NCBI GenBank assembly: GCA_964503085.1
Contig: CAZCYQ010000006.1
Coordinates: 1 to 64,000, forward strand
Source of the DNA: Bin80 sp964503085
GTDB lineage: Bacteria > Bacteroidota > Rhodothermia > Rhodothermales > Bin80
DNA: 64,000 nucleotides
Reading direction: 5' to 3'
The notes below the pieces were generated by a model that saw only the letters and a program-made list of their open reading frames with translations, did no database searches and was not told the origin of the DNA. Numbering within the stretch: the stretch's first letter is position 1; each line of letters opens with the position of its first letter. The position numbers and the translations under genes were made by a program. Positions 16,930 through 26,165 of this stretch are shown in pieces.

Positions 16930-18942
16930 CTACTTGATGACGACCATATTGTGCCCTACTCGTACGGCCCCGGCACTGATTACATAGGTGTATACTCCCT
17001 GCGATAGGCTGGCAGCATCCAGCCGTACCACATGCTCACCTGCACTGAACATTTTTTCCCTCAAAGTCAGAACCTCACGACCGGAAAGATCATACACGAC
17101 AACTCGAACAGGACCCGGTTCAATCAGTGAAAACGGGATCGTAGTGCTGGTTCCAAACGGGTTCGGAAAATTCTTGCCAACTGCTACCTGTACCCTCCCC
17201 TCTACGAGCGGGGTAGAACTTGTCTGTGTAGCATCCGTCGCCTTTACCGTGCTGACTAGTGTAAGGTCGGGCAGCGCATCGTTAGTTACCTCACAGTAAT
17301 ACCTGGCTACAGATTCGTTTGCATCAACCCGAATTGAGGTAGAGTCCGCGCCGCTGATAACTTCTCCATCCCGGAACCACCTATACCTGTTTCCCTCCGC
17401 CAAATCCGTCACGCTGAAAGCAACTTCTGAACCGGTACGATGAACCTGTGTAGGTAATGAATCTTGTGGTGCATAAACAAAGAAACTGTTATCTGCCAAG
17501 CCAGCACTCGGGATTAGATCCAGGAAGTCCAGTTGGTTTTTCGAGACATTCACGGTATCCAAGAATGTCCACTCCGTGAGGTCTGTTATTCCGTCTAGCC
17601 TGTTCCCGGCAAGATCAAGAATCTCGAGGTAGTACATTGCTCTGCGATGCGGCATGAATGAGCCGGTCAAATTATTGTCGCTCAGCCGAACTTCAACCAG
17701 CCTCTGGTGACCGTACATGTTTTCGAGTGTACCTGTGAAACCATTCCCGCTTATATCTATCTTGCGCAACCAGGAGAGTGGTCCGATAACTGACGAAAAA
17801 TCGCCGGTGAGCTGATTCCCTCTCAGGTACAGCTCATCCAATGATCCCGGTAACTGTGTAACCTCGCCCGTGAGTTGATTATTTGACAGGTTCAACAGGC
17901 GCAGATGTGAACTACTTCCCAAGTCCGGGGGTGGCGAACCCGTCAACTCATTCCCTTCCAGATCCAGCGTGGTAAGGAAGTACATACTGCCAAAGCCCTC
18001 TGGAATCTCACCCGTTAGGCGGTTATTTGCCAAGTAGATTTTTGTCAAGCCCGGTCCTTGGGTTAATTCAGATGGAATCGCACCAGTGAGTTGGTTACCC
18101 TCCAGTGACAGGTTCTCCAGGGCAGGCATTGAGGCCAATTCGATTGGAATTGTTCCCGTCAACTGATTAAAACCCGCAAACAGCGAAATCAGCGATGGGA
18201 ATGTAGTCAGTTCCAGCGGGAGCTCGCCCGTAAAGCTGTTTCCATCCACGAACAGTTCGACGAGCCCTGTGATATTAGCCAGTTCAGCAGGTATCGTGCC
18301 CTCTAGTTGATTAAAATCCAGGTACAGCCACTTGAGTGTAGAAATATTGCCTAGTTCTGGTGGTATTTGACCGGTTAACTGGTTCAGGAAGAGCGACAAT
18401 TTTTCAAGCGCTGGCATCTGCCCGAGCTCCGGTGGAATAGTGCCTGAAAGCCTGTTACCCCACAAGATTAGCTCCCTCAATACCGTCAGATTGGCCAGTG
18501 ACGCGGGGATAGAAAAGGTCAGATCATTATAGGACAGATCCAGCTCTTCAAGTTCCTCAAGCGTGCCCAGAGGTGTGGGGAGCAGACCGGCCAGCCCATT
18601 ATCGCTAAGGTCAATGGACATCACGCGGCCGTTACTGTTAAGTGTTATTCCATGCCACTGAGATACCGGCGCTTGCAGCCATCCGGTATTATCAAACCAG
18701 GAAGCGCCTTTAGCAAAGTTGTATAGCGTGACCAAGACCAGAGAATCAGCTTCGGAGGCGGTCACTTGTGCACTAGAGCGCTTCACTTTCTCTGCGACGG
18801 TGCGCTCCGCTATGCGCTGCTGCAGGAGCGTAGACCTACGCTGTTCCCGATCCTGCGACCAAGCCTGCTGGACAAATACTAGGATCAACAACAGCAGAAC
18901 TGCTACCCGCCTGGCAGCTGTTTTACCGCAAATCGGTATCAT
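16930..18942 (-). CDS. Leucine-rich-repeat surface protein with type IX sorting domain
   Basis: 670 residues from ATG 18942, which gives a clean signal peptide ending in QQAWSQ; a longer frame from 18975 adds 11 residues. Residues about 50-110 resemble an LRR N-terminal cap (ALYNFAKG-like, WF and TGW motifs). About 14 repeats of roughly 24 residues follow, of the type LxxLxLxxNxLTGxIPxEL, the pattern of plant-type LRRs. An Ig-like stretch (about 500-580) precedes a C-terminal sorting domain with GKNFPNPFGTSTTIPFSL, VVVYDLSGREV and QGVYTYVIS. That domain is the signature of type IX (Por) secretion, so the protein should be secreted or fixed on the cell surface. Ligand unknown. Confidence 0.88.
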   Translation of the reverse strand: MIPICGKTAARRVAVLLLLILVFVQQAWSQDREQRRSTLLQQRIAERTVAEKVKRSSAQVTASEADSLVLVTLYNFAKGASWFDNTGWLQAPVSQWHGITLNSNGRVMSIDLSDNGLAGLLPTPLGTLEELEELDLSYNDLTFSIPASLANLTVLRELILWGNRLSGTIPPELGQMPALEKLSLFLNQLTGQIPPELGNISTLKWLYLDFNQLEGTIPAELANITGLVELFVDGNSFTGELPLELTTFPSLISLFAGFNQLTGTIPIELASMPALENLSLEGNQLTGAIPSELTQGPGLTKIYLANNRLTGEIPEGFGSMYFLTTLDLEGNELTGSPPPDLGSSSHLRLLNLSNNQLTGEVTQLPGSLDELYLRGNQLTGDFSSVIGPLSWLRKIDISGNGFTGTLENMYGHQRLVEVRLSDNNLTGSFMPHRRAMYYLEILDLAGNRLDGITDLTEWTFLDTVNVSKNQLDFLDLIPSAGLADNSFFVYAPQDSLPTQVHRTGSEVAFSVTDLAEGNRYRWFRDGEVISGADSTSIRVDANESVARYYCEVTNDALPDLTLVSTVKATDATQTSSTPLVEGRVQVAVGKNFPNPFGTSTTIPFSLIEPGPVRVVVYDLSGREVLTLREKMFSAGEHVVRLDAASLSQGVYTYVISAGAVRVGHNMVVIK

Positions 18943-19297
18943 GCTGTACACATGTGAGGTTGATAAGCCGGGCATGATTATCCTTGCTACTCAGGAGTAC
19001 CTGTCCGAAAATTCCATGGTGGTTTCGGCGAATTTGTGTTTGGAAATTGCGTCAGTTTACCAGGCTCGAAATGCTTGATAACGCACATGTAACGAAGATA
19101 ATGTCGAATTGATAAGGAGATTTGGGAAATGAATTCGTGAACTGTATGGAGTGTCTGCGAGAGAATCGGGTTCGTTTGACCAGTTACATTTATGGTTACC
19201 CGAGTGATGTTTCATATAAGAGAAGGATTTGACGGATACACTTGGGCGCTCTGCATACACTCTCAAAATACACCCTTTCAGTTTGATTATAACGAAG
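18943..19297. other. Intergenic region between menE and the LRR gene
   Basis: About 350 bases with no gene I can support. A leftward frame covering 19057-19389 has no family features and overlaps menE. No clear promoter or terminator was seen. Confidence 0.5.
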
Positions 19298-20575
19298 TCA
19301 GGTACTGCCGTGAAGCCGGACTGCCAGCTCAGTGAGTAGTTTTCGGTCGGGTTTGAGCGAGTGTGACCGGATGCTGTCCGGCCAGGCATAGCATTTGGGC
19401 ATCTTGAATCTTGGGAGTTTACGGTTGAGAATTATTTCTAAATCTTCAAATTTTGCGCTTCCTTGAATGAATGCTGCCGGACGCTGTCCGAACTCTGGAT
19501 CAGGTATTGGTACCACGACGGCCTTTTGTACGCCTTGAACTCCGCAGAGCACGTGTTCGATTTCTTCTGGACTTATATTTTCACCGCCTGAAGTAAACAT
19601 GTAATCCTTACGTCCCAGAACATAGAGTTCGCCGTTTTCGTCGACTCGCCCCAGGTCCCCTGTATGCAGCCATCCATTTTCATCTGCAATACTCGTGATC
19701 GTGTCTACATTCAGGTATCCCAGACAATTGGCAGGGCTGCGGACCAGTATTTCGCCATCTCCGGCAATCTTGAGTTCATTTCCCTGCAGTACGTGTCCAG
19801 AGGAACCAGGAGATGGATTTTTGTTACTTAGTGTGACCATTGAGGTCGTTTCCGTCATCCCATACGTTGTACGAATCGGCCATCCATTGTTGATTGCCAT
19901 TTTCAAGACACCTCGCGGCATGGGCCCTCCTCCTACAATGACTGCTCGCAAATGCCTGGGAGGTGTCTGGGCTTGCTCCAGGACTCGTATTAGCTGTGTC
20001 GGGACCATGGAGACATGCGTGATCTGGTAGCTGGATAGCGCCTCTATGAGAGACATCCCGGGATCGGGGACAACAATCTTTGCACGGGCTATGGAACAGC
20101 GAAAGACTATACTAATCCCTGAGACATGCCAGAGTGGAAGGCTCAAAAGCCACCGGTCGCTACTCGCTAAACCCAATGCAGCACACGCACTTTTTGCGCT
20201 GGTTATGTGATTCTCCAGACTGTGTGCCACAGCTTTGGGGGTGGCTGATGAACCTGATGTATAAACTATGGTGGCTACGCCCTCAGAGGAACCTGCGTAG
20301 TCTGTATAAGGCTTCCCAGCATAGCACACAGCAGCATTTAGGCACTCAACCTCCAGATCTGTACGTGTGGTCAACACATACTTGATCCCCAATCGTCCGA
20401 GGGCCTGATCAACTGCAGCCTTAGGCCAGTGCATACTCAGCATACATGCCGACACTCCGGCATGCACACAACCCAGCAGCACCTCTACTGCCTGCCAACC
20501 GGGTTCCAAGCAAATGCCCACCCTTGATATATGGTTGCGGACCATGTAGCCAGCCACCTTGGCCGAGGCTTCCAA
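19298..20575 (-). CDS. menE: o-Succinylbenzoate-CoA ligase, N-terminus uncertain
   Basis: AMP-forming ligase that activates o-succinylbenzoate for ring closure by MenB. Motifs: the P-loop IVYTSGSSATPKAVAHSL, LLSLPLWHVSGI, RTTYGMTETTSM, NGWLHTGDLGRVDENGELYVLGR, and the final catalytic Lys in SLKPDRKLL. From the TTG at 20575 it has 425 residues, shorter than the usual 450-490. Family-like sequence continues upstream in the same frame (DPKPAKAKLCVPAPLFSVENQL) as far as a TGA at 20687-20689, but that stretch has no ATG, GTG or TTG; only ATT at 20680 or ATC at 20683. So either a rare start is used, or the N-terminus has been cut or frameshifted. Leftward, apart from the other leftward men genes. 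Confidence 0.85.
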   Translation of the reverse strand: MEASAKVAGYMVRNHISRVGICLEPGWQAVEVLLGCVHAGVSACMLSMHWPKAAVDQALGRLGIKYVLTTRTDLEVECLNAAVCYAGKPYTDYAGSSEGVATIVYTSGSSATPKAVAHSLENHITSAKSACAALGLASSDRWLLSLPLWHVSGISIVFRCSIARAKIVVPDPGMSLIEALSSYQITHVSMVPTQLIRVLEQAQTPPRHLRAVIVGGGPMPRGVLKMAINNGWPIRTTYGMTETTSMVTLSNKNPSPGSSGHVLQGNELKIAGDGEILVRSPANCLGYLNVDTITSIADENGWLHTGDLGRVDENGELYVLGRKDYMFTSGGENISPEEIEHVLCGVQGVQKAVVVPIPDPEFGQRPAAFIQGSAKFEDLEIILNRKLPRFKMPKCYAWPDSIRSHSLKPDRKLLTELAVRLHGST

Positions 20576-20689
20576 CAGCTGGTTTTCGACAGAAAACAGC
20601 GGCGCAGGGACACAAAGCTTAGCCTTGGCCGGCTTTGGATCCGTACTACATTCACACTGATCTCTTGAACTTTGTGAAATGATAAATCA

Positions 20690-20974
20690 GCTATTTTTCG
20701 GTAAGCCCTATACCGGGCATGCCGGAGAAAGGTGATCCAGCGAGTTTGCCAGAAGTTGTACTTCGCCTACTACATCGCGGATATTCTACCTAAGGACGGC
20801 AAATTATGTCCCTTGTTGAATAGTATGCAGGTCTCCGAGGTTTATTTGTGCAGTACGGGAATCGGTAACCCGAACCCCTTGCCGTGTAGTTTCTCCGTCA
20901 AGATGACTCGCTACGAACCGTGGTAAGCTTCAGATTGAATATGGGTTAAGCCATCCGATGTCAATAACTGAAAC
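20690..20974. other. Divergent region between menE and menC
   Basis: About 285 bases between two divergent men genes. It should hold both promoters and possibly the missing first codons of menE. No regulatory motif I recognise. Confidence 0.5.
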
Positions 20975-22015
20975 ATGGTGATTATTAATTCAGTCAATAT
21001 CTATAGATACCGCCTGCGACTGACCTCTCCCATCGCCTGGGACAGGCAAGCCCGCACACATCGAGAGGGTCTACTGGTGTGCCTGAGTCGTGGCAATGAC
21101 TCAGGCTGGGGGGATATTGCACCATTACCTGGGTTCAGCGCAGAGTCATTAACGGAGGCACAAGCCAGGGCCGAGGTGTTTGCCAAAGAAATCCTGGAGT
21201 CGCCACTACGCGCTCTGGATCTGAATGCAATCAAGATCCCCCCCTCGGTTCGGTTTGGATTTGAACTTGCCCTCTACAATCTAGACACAGCAACGAGAAA
21301 CCAGTCTCCACAAGAAGCACCAGCCGTAGCGTGCTGTGGCTTGATCGGACATCATAAACATCAACAAATCCGTCTTGCAAACAGTCTTGTCAGCTCAGGT
21401 TATCGGGCTGTGAAGCTCAAAGTTGGTCGACAATCCCTAGAGGAGGATTTGAAAACAGTGCATGCGATTTGCGAAAAATACCCGGAACTTGAAGTGCGTA
21501 TTGATGCGAACCGTTCCTGGTCAAAAGAAACAGCAGAAACATTCGTTCGAGCCGCACAAAATTTGAGACTGGACTACCTTGAAGAACCCTTGAAGGACAA
21601 GACCGAACTCCCGGAGTTGGCTCGAAACTGCGATATTCCAATAGCACTAGATGAAACCCTTCGAGAACAGGATGCCGAAAAATACCTCAAGGTTGCCGAT
21701 GTTCGTGTGCTAAAACCGACATTGGCCGGGGGGATCTACACAACCCTCGCGCATATTGAACAAGCCATACAAGAGAATGCACGATGCATCATCAGTTCCT
21801 CCTATGAATCTGGTGTGGGAATGCTTGGACTGATTGAGTTGGCCAGAAAGCTCCCGGAGGAAACACATGGTCTGGATACGCACAAAGTATTTGAACGTGA
21901 TGTGTTTAGGGTACCTCTTCAATTGAGCGGTCCCAAGCTGCAACCAGAGGGATCCATTGATACCCATGATCTAGATCCATCAATATTGCGTCGTGTCTGG
22001 CATGCGAAAGCATAA
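20975..22015 (+). CDS. menC: o-Succinylbenzoate synthase
   Basis: Enolase-superfamily enzyme that dehydrates SHCHC to o-succinylbenzoate. 346 residues. Catalytic layout seen: the Lys pair in AVKLKVGR (residues about 147-149), the metal ligands in RIDANRSW (Asp about 177), LEEPL (Glu about 203) and ALDETL (Asp about 225), and the second Lys in RVLKPTLAGG. SSSYESGVG and GLDTHKVFERD complete the barrel. The only rightward gene of the menaquinone locus, back-to-back with menE. The family also contains dipeptide epimerases and racemases, but the position among men genes favours MenC. Confidence 0.92.
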   Translation: MVIINSVNIYRYRLRLTSPIAWDRQARTHREGLLVCLSRGNDSGWGDIAPLPGFSAESLTEAQARAEVFAKEILESPLRALDLNAIKIPPSVRFGFELALYNLDTATRNQSPQEAPAVACCGLIGHHKHQQIRLANSLVSSGYRAVKLKVGRQSLEEDLKTVHAICEKYPELEVRIDANRSWSKETAETFVRAAQNLRLDYLEEPLKDKTELPELARNCDIPIALDETLREQDAEKYLKVADVRVLKPTLAGGIYTTLAHIEQAIQENARCIISSSYESGVGMLGLIELARKLPEETHGLDTHKVFERDVFRVPLQLSGPKLQPEGSIDTHDLDPSILRRVWHAKA

Positions 22016-22118
22016 CACGACCTCCGCGCAGCTTAAAAAGAGATTGCTCCTGCCAGGATTACTACCGTTCCCATTACTGCAACTGCGACCGCATTGGGAT
22101 ATGCCGGAATGGACCCTT

Positions 22119-22637
22119 TTATTGACGAACCGCCTCAACGGCGTAGTACCGGGGTGTAAAGCGACGCAGTAGCGGACGAATACCATTCAGTGCGCCGTAG
22201 CTGGTCCATTTTTCAGTGCGCACTATCCGCCATCCGGCATGCTCCAGTAACCAATCAAACTGCCAATCCTCAAATTCATGAAAATGTCGATCCCACGGAT
22301 CGTCTGGATTGCAGTAAGCCGGAGCAAACCACAAACGCAGCGGAACCGTCACAACGAGGCGTGGAGCTTGAATCGCGCGCAGTACATTGTAAGGCGTCAC
22401 CAAGTGCTCCAGGATCTCAAAAGCAGTTACAACGTCCACGCCGGCTCCAATTACGCCCGTGACCTCCTCGAGGTCGCCCTCCGTGTTACCAACATCGTAC
22501 CCTGCATCCGCCATCCTCTGCCCAAGTTCATTTGGAGTCCCAAGGTCAAGAATACGCGCCGGTGGCGGGGAAACACCATGAAGAAATCGTAATGAATTAC
22601 TGAATCTTCTCTCAAGCGTCCCGGATGTCTTTGACAT
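22119..22637 (-). CDS. Class I SAM-dependent methyltransferase
   Basis: 172 residues from ATG 22637; a TTG two codons earlier is possible. The SAM-binding core is visible: ARILDLGTPNELGQRMADAGYDV, then VDVVTAFEILEHLVTPYNVLRAI, then PRLVVTVPLRLW. The first glycine motif is degenerate (LDLGTPNE in place of DxGxGxG). It ends the men operon, 33 bases after menA, which would suit a demethylmenaquinone methyltransferase, but the sequence lacks the usual MenG/UbiE features, so I leave the substrate open. The acceptor might also be a small molecule or lipid. Confidence 0.7.
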   Translation of the reverse strand: MSKTSGTLERRFSNSLRFLHGVSPPPARILDLGTPNELGQRMADAGYDVGNTEGDLEEVTGVIGAGVDVVTAFEILEHLVTPYNVLRAIQAPRLVVTVPLRLWFAPAYCNPDDPWDRHFHEFEDWQFDWLLEHAGWRIVRTEKWTSYGALNGIRPLLRRFTPRYYAVEAVRQ

Positions 22638-22670
22638 AGTCAATAGAATTGGCCCTCCCTATTATTTTCG

Positions 22671-23555
22671 TCATACAACCCATCCCAGCGCAAAAATCAC
22701 GCTGTGTGCAAGCAGTAATAAAGCTGTTTGTCCAAGAAGCGGGTTCAAGCGAGCTGCATCTTCTATTGTGACCAGGCCCTGCAGTATGCCCAAGGCTGGA
22801 ATTAAGATCAGTACTGCGAGTCCAGACCATAAATGCTCACCGGTAAAACGAACAAACTCCAGGGGTAAGAGCGCTGCGATAACCACACAGGCAACCCACA
22901 TACCAATACCGAACTTACGTCCAAACCGTACCACAGTCGTCATCTTGCCCGCCCTGCGATCTTCCTCTATATCCCGGATATTGTTAACCAGCAAAACCGC
23001 AGTTGCGAGTAGACCGGGCGCAGCACCCGCAATAATCACCTGCGGTGTAATCTCAAGCGCCTGAACATAGTACGTCCCACCGACAGCTACAGGCCCAAAA
23101 AACACCAGAACAAACAGATCACCCAATCCCTTGTACCCAAACGGCCATGGTCCGGCCGTGTAGAGTATCCCTGCAGCGATCGAAACCAATCCAATGAGGA
23201 GTATTACCCATCCTGCACGGTAAACCAGGTACATTCCAAGGATTGTAGCAAGCGCAAAGACCACAAAAGTGGCCATCCTGATGTGCCTGGGAGAAATCAG
23301 TCCTGATTGCGTGACTCTCGTAGGTCCCTTACGATCAGCCGTGTCAGCACCCCGCGCAAAATCAGCATAATCATTACAAAAATTTGTCCCAATCGTGATC
23401 AGTAATGCACAAGCCATTGCAACCAGCATTGCGCTGAGGCTAAACCCATCGTTCGCCCACGCCATAGCTGAGCCTACGAGGATTGGGGCGATTGCAACGG
23501 GTAACGTCTTGGGTCGGGCAGCTAATAGCCAAGCACCAATTGAGTTCGTGCTCAT
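22671..23555 (-). CDS. menA: 1,4-Dihydroxy-2-naphthoate polyprenyltransferase
   Basis: Membrane enzyme that joins the polyprenyl chain to DHNA, giving demethylmenaquinone. 294 residues with about eight hydrophobic segments. The first Asp-rich motif reads TNFCNDYADFARGADTADRKGP, and the second lies in VLLVNNIRDIEEDRRAGKMTTVVRFGR. The start overlaps the menB stop in an ATGA. Confidence 0.95.
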   Translation of the reverse strand: MSTNSIGAWLLAARPKTLPVAIAPILVGSAMAWANDGFSLSAMLVAMACALLITIGTNFCNDYADFARGADTADRKGPTRVTQSGLISPRHIRMATFVVFALATILGMYLVYRAGWVILLIGLVSIAAGILYTAGPWPFGYKGLGDLFVLVFFGPVAVGGTYYVQALEITPQVIIAGAAPGLLATAVLLVNNIRDIEEDRRAGKMTTVVRFGRKFGIGMWVACVVIAALLPLEFVRFTGEHLWSGLAVLILIPALGILQGLVTIEDAARLNPLLGQTALLLLAHSVIFALGWVV

Positions 23556-24436
23556 GGCTTGTAGCCTTCTCTGTCGAAGTCTGGGGGACGTTTGGCCAGG
23601 TATGCATTCCTACCCTCCTGCCCCTCTTCAGTCATGTAGAATAGCATCGTTGCATGTCCGGCCAACTCCTGCAAACCCGCCTGACCATCGCAGTCTGCAT
23701 TGAATCCGGCCTTAAGCATCCGTATTGCAATATTAGAATTCTGAAGAATTTCCCTGCACCACTGCACCGTAGTGCGTTCCAGATCGTCCAGTTCAACAAC
23801 AGTATTTACAAGTCCCATCTGTAAAGCTTCGGAGGCATCGTATGGTCTGCACAAGAACCAGATTTCCCGTGCTTTTTTCTGACCCACATGACGGGCAAGA
23901 TAACTCGCTCCGTAGCCTCCGTCGAAAGAGCCGACCTTTGGGCCGGTTTGCATGAATTTAGCATTATCGGCAGCAATCGTGAGATCGCAGATAACATGCA
24001 GTACATGTCCACCTCCTACGGCCCAGCCCGCAACCATTGCAATTACTGGCTTAGGGCAGGTTCGGATCTGCCTTTGCAGATCAAGAACATTCAGGCGCTG
24101 GGTACCTGTGCCTTTCTCGGTATATCCATGATCCCCGCGAATGCGCTGATCTCCTCCAGAACAAAAGGCATCCGGCCCGGCCCCGGTCAGCACAATTACT
24201 CCAATAGACACATCATCACGCGCTTTGGCGAAAGCATCCTGCATCTCAGTTACCGTCAATGGACGGAAGGCGTTGCGGACTTGCGGGCGGTTGATCGTCA
24301 CCTTGGCGATGCCTGCTGTATCAGTATCTGGAACACCCGTCTGGTACAGGATGTCCGTGTATCTGCCTGCATCCTGCCACACAATTGGCCCCTTAACCGT
24401 AGGCCGATGAGTAAAGTGATGCTTCTTTTTAGACAT
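23552..24436 (-). CDS. menB: 1,4-Dihydroxy-2-naphthoyl-CoA synthase
   Basis: Crotonase-fold enzyme that closes the second ring of the naphthoquinone. 294 residues. Motifs: VTINRPQVRNAFRPLTV, FCSGGDQRIRGDHGY, VAGWAVGGGHVLHVICDLTIA (oxyanion hole glycines), FMQTGPKVGSFDGGYGASYL. The TGPKVGSFDGGYG stretch separates MenB from other enoyl-CoA hydratases. Overlaps menA by four bases and follows menD by 13 bases. Confidence 0.97.
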   Translation of the reverse strand: MSKKKHHFTHRPTVKGPIVWQDAGRYTDILYQTGVPDTDTAGIAKVTINRPQVRNAFRPLTVTEMQDAFAKARDDVSIGVIVLTGAGPDAFCSGGDQRIRGDHGYTEKGTGTQRLNVLDLQRQIRTCPKPVIAMVAGWAVGGGHVLHVICDLTIAADNAKFMQTGPKVGSFDGGYGASYLARHVGQKKAREIWFLCRPYDASEALQMGLVNTVVELDDLERTTVQWCREILQNSNIAIRMLKAGFNADCDGQAGLQELAGHATMLFYMTEEGQEGRNAYLAKRPPDFDREGYKP

Positions 24437-24449
24437 AGTATTGATTCAA

Positions 24450-26165
24450 TTATGTGAGAAATTCGGCTTCAATGGCCTCATTTACGTGCCTGTAGATGGT
24501 CTCATGCAGATCGGCGTTTTCCCTGCGGTCCGTTTTGACCTCAATCAGGTTTGGGCCTGCTGAAGCAGCTGCAGCCTTCCAGGAATCCTGGAATTGGGCA
24601 CATGAGTCAACCAATGCATACGGTATCTGAAACTGCTCCGCAGCAAACCGAAAGTCCATGCCATGGGGCGTTCCCAATACCATTTCGAACGGTTCCTGCT
24701 CAAGAGCAATTGGAAGCATATTAAATATGCCACCGCCATTGTTATTGATGACTACAATGGTAATATCGCAATCTTTGAGAAGTGCCAGTGAGTTCAGGTC
24801 GTGTAACATGGCTAAATCTCCCAACAATACGGTCCCCGGCCCAGACTGCCCCCGAGCAATACCTGCCGCCGTGGCAATTGTGCCGTCAATTCCGCTTGCA
24901 CCACGATTAGCAAAAACGCGTGGAGTGGCATCTCTTTCCAGGAATGCTTGCAAGTCCCGAATCGGCATGCTGCTGGCGCCAAAAATCCACTTTGTTTGGT
25001 CAGATAATCTGGACAGCATCCACGGTACAGACGGTTCAGAGAGCTCATGGTCAATCAACGTGACTAGTGTACGCCGGGCTAAGGCGTTTGCACGCATCCA
25101 CACCTCAATCCAAGCGGCATGGGATTTACCCCGGGGTACCTCACCCAGTAAACATTTACAGAACCCGGCAATTTTCGACTGAATTCGATCCGTCAATACG
25201 TGATGTGGATCAATCCTATCTGAAGATGGCGCGATCAATGCATAAGTTTGGCCGCTCGCGTGTGACAAAAACTGCTGAAATGCCTTGGATACCAAGGGCC
25301 CGCCAAAATGCAATACTACATCCGGGGAATACTGACGTGTAAACCTTTCACTGCGCACAATCAAGTCAAAGAAGGTTACCATGTTCTCTGCTGCGGGCAC
25401 AGGTGCACTAATATCTGCCATTAATGGCCACCCTAGGTGCTCTGCCAGGGTATGAATTGCTTTGCCTTCCTCAGGGTTCTGTAAGCGTCCGGCAATAACA
25501 AGCCCTCGCTGAGCTTCACAAATATTCTGCACTAATCTTTGACTCGGCGCAACAGTACCCCCCGCTGAAGCCATGTACTGTGTTTGTTGACGTTCCTCTG
25601 TCGACCAAGACATCTCTGGGATTGATTTCTCTTCCCGATCTTCCTCCAAAAGAGGTTCCCTGAACATGCAGTTCAGATGCACCGGCCCGGCAGAGGCCCG
25701 ATGCACTGCCTGATCAATGGTGGTCCTTATGTATGCTCCACCCTGCTCTGAAACCGGTGCTGGCAAATCAACAAACCACCTCGGATAACGACCAAATAAG
25801 TGCACTTGATCAATAGTCTGGTTGGCGCCGGTATCGCGAAGCTCGGGAGGGCGGTCAGCCGTAAGGCAGATCATTGGTACATGCTCCATACTGGCTTCAA
25901 TTATGGCCGGTAGACCATTTGCCGCCGCTGTACCTGAGGTGGTGATCCAAACACACGGCTTCCGGGTTGCCCGACCGTACCCGAGCGCAAAAAATGCACT
26001 TCCGCGTTCATCAAAATGAACCGTGTAGTGCGTGTCTGGATGGCTGATCGCTGCGAGCGCAAGGGGTGCACTTCTGAAACCAGGAGTAATTATGAACTCA
26101 TCAACTCCGCAGCGCACCAACTCTGCGATGATCAGATGTGCTCGATGCGCATTGCTTTGGATCAT
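24450..26165 (-). CDS. menD: SEPHCHC synthase (2-succinyl-5-enolpyruvyl-6-hydroxy-3-cyclohexene-1-carboxylate synthase)
   Basis: Thiamine-diphosphate enzyme joining isochorismate and 2-oxoglutarate. 571 residues. The N-terminal half has DEFIITPGFRSAPLALA (family S-R-S-x-P position), HYTVHFDERGSAFFALG with the catalytic Glu, ITTSGTAAANGLPAIIEA and CLTADRPPELRDTGANQTIDQ. The TPP-binding part reads VLLGDLAMLHDLNSLALL to NNNGGGIFNMLP. The start overlaps the stop of menF (ATGA). Confidence 0.96.
   Translation of the reverse strand: MIQSNAHRAHLIIAELVRCGVDEFIITPGFRSAPLALAAISHPDTHYTVHFDERGSAFFALGYGRATRKPCVWITTSGTAAANGLPAIIEASMEHVPMICLTADRPPELRDTGANQTIDQVHLFGRYPRWFVDLPAPVSEQGGAYIRTTIDQAVHRASAGPVHLNCMFREPLLEEDREEKSIPEMSWSTEERQQTQYMASAGGTVAPSQRLVQNICEAQRGLVIAGRLQNPEEGKAIHTLAEHLGWPLMADISAPVPAAENMVTFFDLIVRSERFTRQYSPDVVLHFGGPLVSKAFQQFLSHASGQTYALIAPSSDRIDPHHVLTDRIQSKIAGFCKCLLGEVPRGKSHAAWIEVWMRANALARRTLVTLIDHELSEPSVPWMLSRLSDQTKWIFGASSMPIRDLQAFLERDATPRVFANRGASGIDGTIATAAGIARGQSGPGTVLLGDLAMLHDLNSLALLKDCDITIVVINNNGGGIFNMLPIALEQEPFEMVLGTPHGMDFRFAAEQFQIPYALVDSCAQFQDSWKAAAASAGPNLIEVKTDRRENADLHETIYRHVNEAIEAEFLT

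Noticed and set aside
19057..19389. A leftward gene overlapping the end of menE
   Set aside because: No signature, and it overlaps menE coding sequence in another frame.
22119..22637. Calling the methyltransferase menG/ubiE
   Set aside because: The position fits, but typical MenG sequence features were not seen and the SAM motif is degenerate.
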